A DNA stretch of 22,714 nucleotides. Source: a virus. A program made the position numbers and the translations under genes. This document shows positions 6,414 to 13,971 of the stretch, one piece after another. A model generated the notes under the pieces. It saw nothing but the letters and a program-made list of their open reading frames with translations, was not told where the DNA came from and did not search any database. Location: positions 1-22,714 of the IMG/VR virus record IMGVR_UViG_3300006916_000427. One strand, 5' to 3'. Positions within the stretch are counted from its first letter, which is position 1, and every line of letters starts with the position of its first letter.

Positions 6414-7182
6414 AATAATAATCTCCGTAAATGCTATTGTCATTTACATCCATATCATAAACATTCTGCTGGGAATCTTCATCAATATCCCAATCATATG
6501 TCTTAGCATCTGATACACTATCCGTACTAATATTTGTACTTAGTGTACCGAATTGCGAGTCATCATATACTTGTTCGTTTTTAGATTCTTTAGGAGCGTT
6601 AGGCTCAAATGAGTACTCGTACCGCTTAGCTCTTATACGGTATACGTAGTGACCTAGTATAGGGTTAATAGATGAAATGTCTTCATCTCTCCGTTCTGTT
6701 ATCTCGTAAATGTTTGCTGACCGGCCACCAGGTCTATCACAACCAAGACCAGTTATTTCAACAAGGTCACCTGATTTAGGTTCAACATCTTCCAAATTAT
6801 TGTATGAGTCGCTAGCGCTCATCATATTACGAAAAGTTTCGATATGAATAAAGCCAGTAAATTCATCACCAGGGTCAAAACCAAACTGTGTAAGAGCTAG
6901 TGCATCTTGAGACAACTCTACATACATTTGCATACCTGAAGCAGCTTCAAAAACAGCCGTAGGATCTTCTCCGTATAACATATTTGCAGCTGATAGACTA
7001 AACGGTTTAATATAATAGTCTATATTAATACCATGATTGTTGATTAAATCTCGATAGGCTAGGTCATACACCAGTTGCTCAGCCTGCAAATTATCAGTAT
7101 TCACTAATTCACCGCAAGGCATGCTTGCGGCCATCATAACCTCTTCAGGAGTACAATTTAATCTGTTAGTATTGCAGGCCAT
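6412..7182 (-). CDS. gp14: Neck protein, gp14-like (head-tail connector)
   Basis: A 256-residue protein, the same length as T4 gp14. By eye it follows gp14 along most of its length: IDYYIKPFSLSAANMLYGED (about residues 54-73) matches T4 CYYVPREYVSPDLIFGED; TGFIHIETFRNMM matches the T4 SINPNLFKHQ region; EPKSGDLVEI matches PKEGDLIYF; and ISSINPILGHYVYRIRAKRYEYSFEP matches [20 protein letters not shown]. The tail is acidic and Asp/Tyr-rich. In T4, gp13 and gp14 form the neck that seals the filled head and receives the tail. It shares TAATG with the small gene upstream and is probably driven by that gene's late promoter. Lying on the strand opposite to terminase and sheath is unlike T4. Confidence 0.8.
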   Translation of the reverse strand: MACNTNRLNCTPEEVMMAASMPCGELVNTDNLQAEQLVYDLAYRDLINNHGINIDYYIKPFSLSAANMLYGEDPTAVFEAASGMQMYVELSQDALALTQFGFDPGDEFTGFIHIETFRNMMSASDSYNNLEDVEPKSGDLVEITGLGCDRPGGRSANIYEITERRDEDISSINPILGHYVYRIRAKRYEYSFEPNAPKESKNEQVYDDSQFGTLSTNISTDSVSDAKTYDWDIDEDSQQNVYDMDVNDNSIYGDYY

Positions 7183-7523
7183 TACTTATTTTTTCTACGA
7201 AGTATAGCCTGTGGCTGACCTTCTTCATTTTCAAACATTTCGATTTCTACGCCAGAGTTACCTATACCCTTTACTGCACCAGGTTCAAACTCCATACCAT
7301 ATAGTTGTAGAGAGTTCATAAGCGGTTGACCTAATAAATTAATCGAGCCAGCACCACCGTTTACAAGGTTTTTAACATGAGGACATTTATGCTTATACTC
7401 TTTTCTAGTTAAGTTCTCATGTTTACGACCAGAGCGCATAATACTTTTACCACCTTTACGTACAGATGTAGCATTAGCATTCATCATATGATTACCCTGG
7501 TAGTATTCCTTAAATGTCTGCAT
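7182..7523 (-). CDS. Small basic protein upstream of neck gene, unrecognised
   Basis: A 113-residue protein, MQTFKEYYQG at the start. The open frame reaches further up to a GTG at 7577, but that codon lies inside the hairpin of the upstream terminator; the ATG at 7523 is exactly 5 bases after a CATAAATA late box, so I chose it. The N-terminal half is strongly basic (VRKGGKSIMRSGRKHENLTR, then KEYKHKCPHVKN), the C-terminal half more acidic and beta-like (MEFEPGAVKGIGNSGVEIEM). The late promoter and the overlap with gp14 suggest a virion or head-completion role, perhaps binding DNA or an acidic partner, but there is no recognised family and this is inference only. Confidence 0.7.
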   Translation of the reverse strand: MQTFKEYYQGNHMMNANATSVRKGGKSIMRSGRKHENLTRKEYKHKCPHVKNLVNGGAGSINLLGQPLMNSLQLYGMEFEPGAVKGIGNSGVEIEMFENEEGQPQAILRRKNK

Positions 7524-7528
7524 GTATA

Positions 7529-7536
7529 TATTTATG
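7529..7536 (-). promoter_or_regulatory. Late promoter box CATAAATA (small basic gene / gp14)
   Basis: Minus strand CATAAATA, spacer TATAC, then ATG at 7523. The exact 5-base spacing decides the start codon of the gene, against an upstream in-frame GTG at 7577. Confidence 0.75.
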
Positions 7537-7554
7537 CTAGTTATATCAATATAC

Positions 7555-7583
7555 AAAAAAAGACTCGTGCTTTGCACGAGTCT
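7555..7583 (-). terminator. Rho-independent terminator of the acidic-protein gene
   Basis: On the minus strand AGACTCGTGC, loop AAA, GCACGAGTCT, then a run of seven Ts. A 10-bp perfect stem 24 bases after the stop of the acidic-protein gene. It insulates that gene from the next late unit, whose promoter starts about 20 bases further on. Confidence 0.9.
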
Positions 7584-7606
7584 CTTAAGTTAAATGTTTA
7601 AGTTAA

Positions 7607-8587
7607 TTATGCCTTAACAGCTTTGTTCATTGGCTCAACTTTAGGTTGACCGAAGCCATCCCCTTGGTTACCAACTTTGTTATTCTTTCCATCATTATAG
7701 CTTCCTGAATGGGACTTAGGCTCACCATCCTTGTCAGAAGGTCCAGCAGCTGGCTTGTGATGTACTTTGTTCATTGGTTGAACTTTAGGTTGACCGAAGC
7801 CGTCTCCAGTGTTACCAACTTTATTACTTTTACCATCATTATAATGTGTGTTAAAAGCAGTTGGCTCTCCTTCGTTATCCTCTTCCATCTCCTCATAATC
7901 TTCATGCCCATGCATTTCACCATCTTCAGCATCGTCATCATCACCATCTTCAGCATCGTCATCGTCATGATCACCTATAGCTGCTTGGAGAATATCACAA
8001 AGGGCTTTCGCCATGTCTTTGTCTAGAGTAACTGTAACTTCACCTTCCATGTCGTCATCTTCATCGTCAGCAAGCTCCTCATCAGGAGTAGCATCTTCAA
8101 TACCGAGAGCATCAAGGTCGTCAACTTCTTCCATACCGAAGTCTTCGTTAATGACTTTGGCATAGAGTTCATCAAAAATAGATTTATTGGCCATATATTT
8201 ATTTAGTCCCTCCCGCGCAATTTCAAGTACTTCTGCTGAACTTTCTTCCTCATCCTCTTCTTCAGTTGAGCTTTCCGGATCATCTTTCTTTTCTCCAGCT
8301 TCTTGCTCTTCTGGTTGCTCCGTCTCAAGAGTAGGGCAGTTATCATCCCCATAAGAAAGTCCTTTTACATTGTAAGGGTTATCATCTCCCACTTTTTTAA
8401 TATCAACTTCCGATTCTTCAAATCCGCCTTCTGCCGTTGGTCCGCCAGGTTGGATATCTGCATCACCGACATTGGCATTCTTATCACCAACTGTTTGCGC
8501 TTCTAGATTCTCAGCAACAACAGTAGCCTCTGTACCAAGGTTACCATAAACCTCACCGAGATCTTTAAGGTCTTTTGTTTTAGCCAT
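7607..8587 (-). CDS. Very acidic late protein with duplicated C-terminal motif
   Basis: A 326-residue protein dominated by Asp and Glu (for example EEEDEEESSAE near 110-120, and DHDDDDAEDGDDDDAEDGEM near 207-226). The C-terminus holds two copies of a motif of about 27 residues, YNDGKxNKVGNxGDGFGQPK followed by VxPMNK (about 249-275 and 297-323), separated by a Lys/Pro/Gly-rich linker. It has its own late promoter and terminator, so it is made alone, late and probably in quantity. Low complexity and acidity recall head-core or scaffold proteins of T4-like phages, but there is no alignable similarity that I can see; a virion decoration or packaged internal protein is equally possible. It lies between gp14 and the terminase. 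Confidence 0.7.
   Translation of the reverse strand: MAKTKDLKDLGEVYGNLGTEATVVAENLEAQTVGDKNANVGDADIQPGGPTAEGGFEESEVDIKKVGDDNPYNVKGLSYGDDNCPTLETEQPEEQEAGEKKDDPESSTEEEDEEESSAEVLEIAREGLNKYMANKSIFDELYAKVINEDFGMEEVDDLDALGIEDATPDEELADDEDDDMEGEVTVTLDKDMAKALCDILQAAIGDHDDDDAEDGDDDDAEDGEMHGHEDYEEMEEDNEGEPTAFNTHYNDGKSNKVGNTGDGFGQPKVQPMNKVHHKPAAGPSDKDGEPKSHSGSYNDGKNNKVGNQGDGFGQPKVEPMNKAVKA
7621..7844 (-). repeat. Two imperfect direct repeats of about 80 bases within the acidic-protein gene
   Basis: Bases 7621-7700 and 7765-7844 are direct repeats with scattered differences, offset by 144 bases (48 codons), so they stay in frame. They encode the two C-terminal motifs of the acidic protein. Differences fall mostly at third codon positions, suggesting an old duplication kept by selection on the protein. 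Confidence 0.85.
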
Positions 8588-8592
8588 GCTAA

Positions 8593-8600
8593 TATTTATG
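8593..8600 (-). promoter_or_regulatory. Late promoter box CATAAATA (acidic-protein gene)
   Basis: Minus strand CATAAATA, spacer TTAGC, ATG at 8587. The spacer and box are nearly the same as at the tail-tube gene (CATAAATA, TTAGT, ATG). It faces away from the terminase promoter within a 78-base divergent gap. Confidence 0.75.
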
Positions 8601-8647
8601 TCAACTAGTCATAAAAACTAGGAATAGTTGTAAAATAAAAATATAAG

Positions 8648-8655
8648 ATTAAATA
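8648..8655 (+). promoter_or_regulatory. Late-promoter-like box ATTAAATA (terminase)
   Basis: ATTAAATA lies 10 bases before the terminase ATG. Counting as in T4, transcription would start at about 8661, giving a leader of about 5 bases (AGTCT) with no Shine-Dalgarno sequence. Confidence 0.5.
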
Positions 8656-8665
8656 AGCTTAGTCT

Positions 8666-10366
8666 ATGTCAAAAAAGGATACAGGTATGTTCTATATGGG
8701 TAATGACAATCTACCCAATCGTAACTGGCAAGGAGAGTATACTCCTGATAAAATTAAATCTCTTAAAAAAGCTCAGAAGAATATTCTATACTTTGCTGAA
8801 AACTTTTTCTATATTGTTAATTTAGATGCAGGTAGAGAAAAAATTAAGCTATACCCTGCTCAAAAGAAAGCATTAAGAGCTATGAGAGATAATCGTTTTT
8901 ATATTCTTTTAGCCTCTCGGCAGATTGGTAAGTCAACTCTTATGACAATCTATCTACTATGGCAAGCATGCTTTCAAAAAGATCAACGCATTCTTCTCGT
9001 AGCAAACAAAGAGGCAACTGCTATTGAAATTTTCTCTCGTGTTAGAATGGCTTATGAAGAGTTGCCTAACTGGCTTAAACCTCCAGTTAAGGAATATGCT
9101 AAGACGTCAATGACGTTAGAGAATGGATCTCGAATTGGTATTACAACTACAACAGGTACAGCTGCTCGAGGACAGTCTGTTAACTGTCTGGTAGTTGATG
9201 AGATGGCATTTATTGAACCGCACTTAGTAGATGAGTTTTGGAAATCAGTCTTTCCAATTATATCTTCTTCGAAAAAATCAAAAGCATTTGTATGTTCAAC
9301 TGCTAATGGTACGCAGAATTTATTCTATAGACTTTATAATGGAGCTGAAACAAAAGAAAACGGGTGGGCATATGGAAAAATAATGTGGGATGAAGTACCT
9401 GGTCGAGATGATAAATGGGCTGCTACTACAAAACAAACGATTGGATCTGATGAAGCTTGGCGTCAAGAATTTTGTTGCGAGTGGATAAATTCTGGAGAAG
9501 CTTCTATTGATGATGCTTTGTATGAAATGATGGAGCGTCAGATATGTGACCCTAAAGTTATACTTGATGATGGTTGCTATAAAGTTTGGGAAGAAGCACA
9601 AGAGGGTAGAATATATGCTGCTGGCGTTGATACAGCTGAAGGAGTTGGAAAGGATAGTTCTATTATACAGATGCTAGATATTACCGATCCTGCAGAAGTA
9701 AGACAAGTGGCTGTATATCGCAACAATAAAATCTCTCCGATGGAGTTTAGTAACAAAGTTTATAAGATACTTCGTAACTATGGATCACCTCTTGCTTTAG
9801 TTGAGCGTAACAATTGTGGTGCTCAAGTCGTTGATCGACTAGCCTATGATATGAGCTATCCAAAGCTTGTTTCATATGGTAATAAAGCTGCTCATAGAAA
9901 GAAACGTATGCAAGGTATGATTGCTCATACCAATACCAAGCACCGCGGCATTATTAACATGCGATATTGGATGAATGATCTTAAGTCAATTGTTATGCGG
10001 GACGCAGAAACTTTAGACGAGCTTCGAAATTTTGTACGTTATCCTAATGGTACTTGGAAAGCCAGGCATGGGTGTCATGATGACCTAGTTATGGCTTTGA
10101 TGTATGGTTACTATATTTTAGATAATGAGATATGTGAGCAATATTTTGAGATTATCGAAAAAGATGATACAGGTCGACCAAAGATTATTGAGCCGTTAGA
10201 CTTCGGGGTATCGTTATTTGAAGATCCTACTTCAATTTATACAGATAATGAAGTCACGGGAGGTAGTCCAGATCTTAATCCAGTCTATTGGGGCATGTCA
10301 AATGGAGAAGATGAAATGGGTGATGATTATTATGATTTAATTGATCAAGGATTTACACAACTTTAG
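8666..10366 (+). CDS. gp17: Terminase large subunit, gp17-like
   Basis: A 566-residue DNA-packaging motor (T4 gp17 is 610). N-terminal ATPase: Walker A SRQIGKST (84-91), Walker B LVVDE (175-179), coupling motif STANG (211-215). C-terminal nuclease: AGVDTAEGVGKDSS with D322, LVERNN with E380, and RHGCHDDLVMALMYGYY with D472/D473, equivalent in order to the metal-binding acids of T4 gp17 (D401, E458, D542). It cuts concatemeric DNA and drives it into the prohead through the portal using ATP. It heads the main plus-strand morphogenesis block; its TAG stop touches the late box of the next gene. The likely small subunit is not next door, as it is in T4, but at 21238-21711 on the other strand. Confidence 0.97.
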   Translation: MSKKDTGMFYMGNDNLPNRNWQGEYTPDKIKSLKKAQKNILYFAENFFYIVNLDAGREKIKLYPAQKKALRAMRDNRFYILLASRQIGKSTLMTIYLLWQACFQKDQRILLVANKEATAIEIFSRVRMAYEELPNWLKPPVKEYAKTSMTLENGSRIGITTTTGTAARGQSVNCLVVDEMAFIEPHLVDEFWKSVFPIISSSKKSKAFVCSTANGTQNLFYRLYNGAETKENGWAYGKIMWDEVPGRDDKWAATTKQTIGSDEAWRQEFCCEWINSGEASIDDALYEMMERQICDPKVILDDGCYKVWEEAQEGRIYAAGVDTAEGVGKDSSIIQMLDITDPAEVRQVAVYRNNKISPMEFSNKVYKILRNYGSPLALVERNNCGAQVVDRLAYDMSYPKLVSYGNKAAHRKKRMQGMIAHTNTKHRGIINMRYWMNDLKSIVMRDAETLDELRNFVRYPNGTWKARHGCHDDLVMALMYGYYILDNEICEQYFEIIEKDDTGRPKIIEPLDFGVSLFEDPTSIYTDNEVTGGSPDLNPVYWGMSNGEDEMGDDYYDLIDQGFTQL

Positions 10367-10374
10367 ATTAAATA
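10367..10374 (+). promoter_or_regulatory. Late promoter box ATTAAATA (tube-fold gene)
   Basis: ATTAAATA directly follows the terminase TAG (10364-10366); the spacer ACAGT leads to ATG at 10380. The 5-base rule selects this ATG over the in-frame upstream codon at 10341, which would lie inside the terminase gene. Confidence 0.7.
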
Positions 10375-10379
10375 ACAGT

Positions 10380-10958
10380 ATGGCTGTAAACCAAAACGAC
10401 CAATCCTTTCTGAATAAAAGTAGATCTGATAAGTTTACTCTTGTCTTCTCTTTACCACCTGCTTTACGTAAGATTGATTCAAAAACTGATAGACAAACAT
10501 ATAATGTTAATGAAGATGCTTTTCAGTTTTCTGTGTATGGTGCTGTTGTACCTACACTAGACGTTCCAGCATTACAAATACCATATGCCGGTTCGAACTT
10601 ATATAACTCAACTCATGCAAGAGAGCCTTTCCCGCCAGTAACTGTAGAATTTACTATTGATAATGGGTTTAATAACTATTGGGTGCTCTATAAATGGCTC
10701 AATTTGATGCACGATCAAAAGGAAGGACTATACGATGCTGCTGATTTAGTCACAGATGAAGATTTTAAAAGTTATCAGACTGATATGACATTATTCGGTT
10801 TAGATGAGTTTAATAATAAACGTATTGAATTTACTTATACAAAAGCTTTTCCAGTAACTTTAGGAGAAATACAATATAACTATAGAAATGCTGATGAAAT
10901 TACTTCATCGATGACTTTTGTCTACTCACAAATTCACTCCAAACTTATTAACTACTAA
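10380..10958 (+). CDS. Tail-tube-fold protein (gp19/gp54 superfamily)
   Basis: A 192-residue protein starting MAVNQNDQSF, close to the start of the main tube protein (MPVNQNIQNF). Start chosen at 10380 by the late box; the longer frame from 10341 overlaps terminase. The middle (FQFSVYGAVVPTLDVPALQI) corresponds to the tube strand leading to the receptor-like PxxxxxxxPY segment, and the end (AFPVTLGEIQYNYRNADEIT followed by SSMTFVYSQI) matches the T4 gp19 ending GLWPTNVGELQLDWDSNNEI plus a final strand. Likely a tube-like ring: a tail terminator, tube paralogue or baseplate-proximal ring. Position between terminase and sheath has no exact T4 counterpart. Which ring it forms cannot be told; the fold assignment is fairly firm. 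Confidence 0.65.
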   Translation: MAVNQNDQSFLNKSRSDKFTLVFSLPPALRKIDSKTDRQTYNVNEDAFQFSVYGAVVPTLDVPALQIPYAGSNLYNSTHAREPFPPVTVEFTIDNGFNNYWVLYKWLNLMHDQKEGLYDAADLVTDEDFKSYQTDMTLFGLDEFNNKRIEFTYTKAFPVTLGEIQYNYRNADEITSSMTFVYSQIHSKLINY

Positions 10959-10991
10959 ATTAAAATAGTTACAGATTTTTGTCCGGAAAAG

Positions 10992-10999
10992 CATAAATA
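10992..10999 (+). promoter_or_regulatory. Late promoter box CATAAATA (tail sheath)
   Basis: CATAAATA, spacer ATGAT, ATG at 11005. Identical over 18 bases to the promoter and start of the fibre-like gene at 4388-4405. Confidence 0.8.
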
Positions 11000-11004
11000 A
11001 TGAT

Positions 11005-13341
11005 ATGGCTAATAGGACAATTCAATCTCCTGGTGTCGAGATTCGTGAGAGTGATTTATCACTACGCACAGCTCAAACAGGCACCACAACGTATATTGCT
11101 GGATTCGCTTCCGAAGGACCTACCGATGAAGTTATCGGACTTGGAAATATTTCTGAGTTTGAACAAATTTACGGTGCTCCAAAGACTCCAGCAGAAAGAT
11201 ATTTTTATCACTCAGCGCGCGCTGCTCTCAACTCTTCTGGCTCTTTGCTCGTTAACCGTCTCCCATATGGCGCTGGTTCTGGTCAAGGATTTGGCTCTAA
11301 AGTAAGTGTTCTTGCTTACCCAGCCGTGGTTTATGATGAAGCAGCTGCAGCCATCTCAACAACGTATTCAGTTGGTAGTGGTACATATGTATTAGGTCGA
11401 CCAACTCAGTTTGAACTTACCAATGAGCAATACATACAACTCAAGAATGGTCAATTGTTTGAGTTTGGTAGTAGTCCATTATCTTCATTTAATGGTGTTA
11501 CTGAACTTAGTGGTGCAGCAGTAATTGTTGCTAACAAAGGTCAAACAGTGATTGATAATCAATTTAATGGATATTATGTTGGTTTAACTGACAACACTCT
11601 TTTAAACCCAGCATCAAGTTTTGAATCTATACAGAGTGTATTTTCAGTTACTACGGGTGCTCAAACTAGTGGTATATCAACATTTACAGAAGTACCAGCA
11701 TCGCGATTTGAATTCTCTCTTACTGCTACACCTGAATTTGGTGATAATCCTGCTAACGGATCGATTTCACAGGTAATGGAAGATCGTATTGAAGGATACG
11801 ATATCGGAACGCGCGAGTTTGATGATGCTCTAAATGTTGGTGTATTTAAACTTCGACAGTCAGTGTTTTCAAAAGAGGCTAATAAACTTGATTATCTACT
11901 TGAGGAGGGTTATAATGCTTCAATAGGTAAATACCGTCAACGTAATTCAGAAAATGGCGGCGCGCCGGTTAATTTCAGTTTAGATACGGTTGAAGAAAAA
12001 TCACGTAATATTGATGTAATAGTTAATCCTTTTGTATCAGATGCTACCACTGGGGTACAGCTTAAAGATGATGGTACACCAAAGTTTAAGGTACGAGTCT
12101 TTTCAACTGCTTTATCTGCAGCAGTATCACAAAGTGAAATTTTATCTAGTGCATCGGGATTGCCACAGAATTTCTTTGCCCTTTCCGCATCAGGAAAGTC
12201 TCCTGAATATACCATTTCAAGAGCTGATAGTCTTGCCCCGTTGGGTGGTTACGGGGATGTTGATCTTTCAACAAAAGTAATTGGCAATATTCCAGGTAAG
12301 CTTGACCGTGCTCTTGACCGAGTTCGTAATGATCGTAAGTATGATATTAGTATGATTGCTGAAGCTGGTCTTGGTACTATTAATACTTATATGGAGACCG
12401 TATCAGCAAGTGATGCAAACTTTGATGATACAAAAACAACAACTGAAATTGAAGCGTTAAGAACATCTGGTGATTTGAGTACTACGTTTGCAAGAAGTTC
12501 TTACATGAACGTCTTTAGTAAGTTTGCTACATTTGCAGGACCTGCCAAAGAGGGTGGTCGTGGTGATATTTTATTCATTGCTGATCCAATTCGTCAGTTA
12601 GTTGTAACTGGTACAAATAGTAAAGTACAAAAAGATCCTACTAAAAACTTCTACGTAGATATTTACTGGGCTCTTAGACATCAGTTTGAATTAGCCAATA
12701 CATCATATGCTACAGTATATGCTAACTGGATGAGTGTTTATGATAACTATACGGGGTTAAATGTATGGGTTCCATCATCCGGATTTGCTGCTGCTAAGAT
12801 GGCCGCTACAGATGCTGCCGTTGGGCCGTGGGGTGCACCTGCAGGATTTAATCGTGGTATTGTTACAGATGCTTCTGACATCGCTGTTACACCTAACCAA
12901 CGTCAACGTGATGATCTTTATACAGCTAATCTCAATCCAATCGCTAACTTTGCTGATCAAGGTAATGTTTTCTTTGGACAGAAAACCTTGCTAAGAAAGC
13001 CAAGTGCATTTGATCGTATTAATGTTCGCCGCACATTCTTATATCTTGAGAAGATTACTAAGAAGACAATGCAGTTCTTCCTCTTTGAGAACAATACATT
13101 GTTTACAAGAACTCGAGTAGTTAATACTTTAACACCGTTCTTTGAGCGAGTTAAAGCGGATGATGGTCTATATGACTTTATGATTGTTTGCGACGAGCGT
13201 AATAATACAGCTGAAGTTATTGATCAGAATGAGCTAGTGGTTGACATTTATCTTAAGCCAGTACGTACTGCAGAGTTTATCCTGGTAAACTTCTATGCTA
13301 CGCGTACAGATGCTAGCTTTGAAGAGCTTATCGGAGCTTAA
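11005..13341 (+). CDS. gp18: Tail sheath protein, gp18-like
   Basis: A 778-residue contractile sheath protein (T4 gp18 is 659). The N-terminus SPGVEIRESDLS and TTYIAGFASEGPTDEVIGLG are the classic sheath opening. The C-terminal domain is well kept: NPIANFADQGNVFFGQKTLL, FDRINVRRTFLYLEKITKK, LTPFFERVKADDGLYDFMIV and ELVVDIYLKPVRTAEFILVN, the arm that links subunits in the extended and contracted states. About 120 residues more than T4, mainly in the central variable region (roughly 110-420), which is exposed on the tail surface in T4. Own late promoter upstream, strong terminator downstream, so it can be expressed as a single-gene, high-level transcript. Confidence 0.97.
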   Translation: MANRTIQSPGVEIRESDLSLRTAQTGTTTYIAGFASEGPTDEVIGLGNISEFEQIYGAPKTPAERYFYHSARAALNSSGSLLVNRLPYGAGSGQGFGSKVSVLAYPAVVYDEAAAAISTTYSVGSGTYVLGRPTQFELTNEQYIQLKNGQLFEFGSSPLSSFNGVTELSGAAVIVANKGQTVIDNQFNGYYVGLTDNTLLNPASSFESIQSVFSVTTGAQTSGISTFTEVPASRFEFSLTATPEFGDNPANGSISQVMEDRIEGYDIGTREFDDALNVGVFKLRQSVFSKEANKLDYLLEEGYNASIGKYRQRNSENGGAPVNFSLDTVEEKSRNIDVIVNPFVSDATTGVQLKDDGTPKFKVRVFSTALSAAVSQSEILSSASGLPQNFFALSASGKSPEYTISRADSLAPLGGYGDVDLSTKVIGNIPGKLDRALDRVRNDRKYDISMIAEAGLGTINTYMETVSASDANFDDTKTTTEIEALRTSGDLSTTFARSSYMNVFSKFATFAGPAKEGGRGDILFIADPIRQLVVTGTNSKVQKDPTKNFYVDIYWALRHQFELANTSYATVYANWMSVYDNYTGLNVWVPSSGFAAAKMAATDAAVGPWGAPAGFNRGIVTDASDIAVTPNQRQRDDLYTANLNPIANFADQGNVFFGQKTLLRKPSAFDRINVRRTFLYLEKITKKTMQFFLFENNTLFTRTRVVNTLTPFFERVKADDGLYDFMIVCDERNNTAEVIDQNELVVDIYLKPVRTAEFILVNFYATRTDASFEELIGA

Positions 13342-13366
13342 TTAAATAAACTTAAATAAATTTACA

Positions 13367-13397
13367 GGAGGAGGTCGAAAGACCTCCTCTTTTTTTA
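13367..13397 (+). terminator. Rho-independent terminator after the sheath gene
   Basis: GGAGGAGGTC, loop GAAA, GACCTCCTCT, then seven Ts. A GC-rich stem with a GNRA-type tetraloop, 26 bases after the sheath stop. The GGAGGAGG inside the stem looks like a Shine-Dalgarno sequence but has no start codon at a usable distance. Confidence 0.92.
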
Positions 13398-13415
13398 TAA
13401 TCTAACTGTTGGAAG

Positions 13416-13423
13416 CATAAATA
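13416..13423 (+). promoter_or_regulatory. Late promoter box CATAAATA (tail tube)
   Basis: CATAAATA, spacer TTAGT, ATG at 13429. It starts the transcript for tube, tube-initiator-like and the first gp26/gp51-family gene. Confidence 0.8.
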
Positions 13424-13428
13424 TTAGT

Positions 13429-13968
13429 ATGCCTGTAAATCAGAATATTCAAAACTTTTATCGCACAGCTGCTGATAAAGACTTTTCACGTGATTTTCTT
13501 TTCCGTGTAACTCAGATGCAGCTTCAAGGTGTACCTGCTCTGGAGGAAGGTGACCTTATTTATGTCAAGACAGCATCTCTACCTGGTCGCAATATTACTA
13601 ATGTAGCGGTACCATATATGGGACTAAATCTTAACATTCCTGGTACAGCCACTTACCCAGGTTCAGAAGCATACTCATTATCTCTCTATCTTGATGCTGA
13701 TAGTAATCTTCGCAATTATTTTGAAACTGCTTCTCGTTCACTCTTTGATGATCAGACATCTACTGGTGAGTATGGTACTCCTGATGATGATTTCTTTATT
13801 CAATTAGCTCAATTAGATAAAGATCTTGAGCCAATAGCTGAATATAAACTTATAGGTGCCTCTCTTCGAGCCGTAAACAATATTGCTTATAATATTGCCG
13901 GTGGTACTGGTGCAACTGTAGCTATTGACGCAACAGTATCTTATCACTTCTATACTAAAGAGCGTTAA
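13429..13968 (+). CDS. gp19: Tail tube protein, gp19-like
   Basis: A 179-residue protein (T4 gp19 is 163). After a disordered-looking start (MPVNQNIQNFYRTAADKDFS), it shows DFLFRVTQM, LIYVKTASLPGRNITNVAVP (about 44-63, the strand and ASLPG turn typical of tube proteins, compare T4 KATALPAGIVEKIPV), then a C-terminal strand pair ending VAIDATVSYHFYTKER. It forms the stacked hexameric rings through which DNA and tape measure pass. It lies right after the sheath gene as in T4, but with its own late promoter behind the sheath terminator, which allows independent dosage. Three bases separate its stop from the next start. Confidence 0.9.
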   Translation: MPVNQNIQNFYRTAADKDFSRDFLFRVTQMQLQGVPALEEGDLIYVKTASLPGRNITNVAVPYMGLNLNIPGTATYPGSEAYSLSLYLDADSNLRNYFETASRSLFDDQTSTGEYGTPDDDFFIQLAQLDKDLEPIAEYKLIGASLRAVNNIAYNIAGGTGATVAIDATVSYHFYTKER

Positions 13969-13971
13969 TAA

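Noticed and set aside
7524-7577. An 18-residue upstream extension of the small basic protein from GTG 7577.
   Set aside because: The GTG lies in the stem of the upstream gene's terminator, and the late box sits downstream of it, 5 bases from ATG 7523.
7709-8026. A 105-codon plus-strand open frame and a 67-codon Met-rich minus frame within the acidic-protein gene.
   Set aside because: Both are shadows of the GAT/GAA-rich coding sequence; the composition (Ile/Val/Phe or Met/Thr runs) is what out-of-frame acidic codons give.
8602-8630. An imperfect inverted repeat (CAACTA ... TAGTTG, with CTAG pairs inside) in the divergent gap before the terminase.
   Set aside because: The arms are short and interrupted and no T run follows. 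It may be an operator, but nothing else supports it.
10341-10379. A 13-residue upstream extension of the tube-fold protein, inside the terminase gene.
   Set aside because: It overlaps terminase in another frame and lies upstream of the ATTAAATA box; from ATG 10380 the start MAVNQN also matches the paralogue's MPVNQN.
13341-13365. ATTAAATA (13341-13348) and CTTAAATA (13351-13358) between the sheath stop and its terminator, which could drive a roughly 40-base RNA.
   Set aside because: No start codon stands at the 5-base distance, any RNA would consist almost only of the terminator hairpin, and AT-rich gene ends make chance matches likely.
13367-13374. GGAGGAGG as a ribosome-binding site after the sheath gene.
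   Set aside because: It is the left arm of a terminator hairpin and has no start codon at a usable distance.
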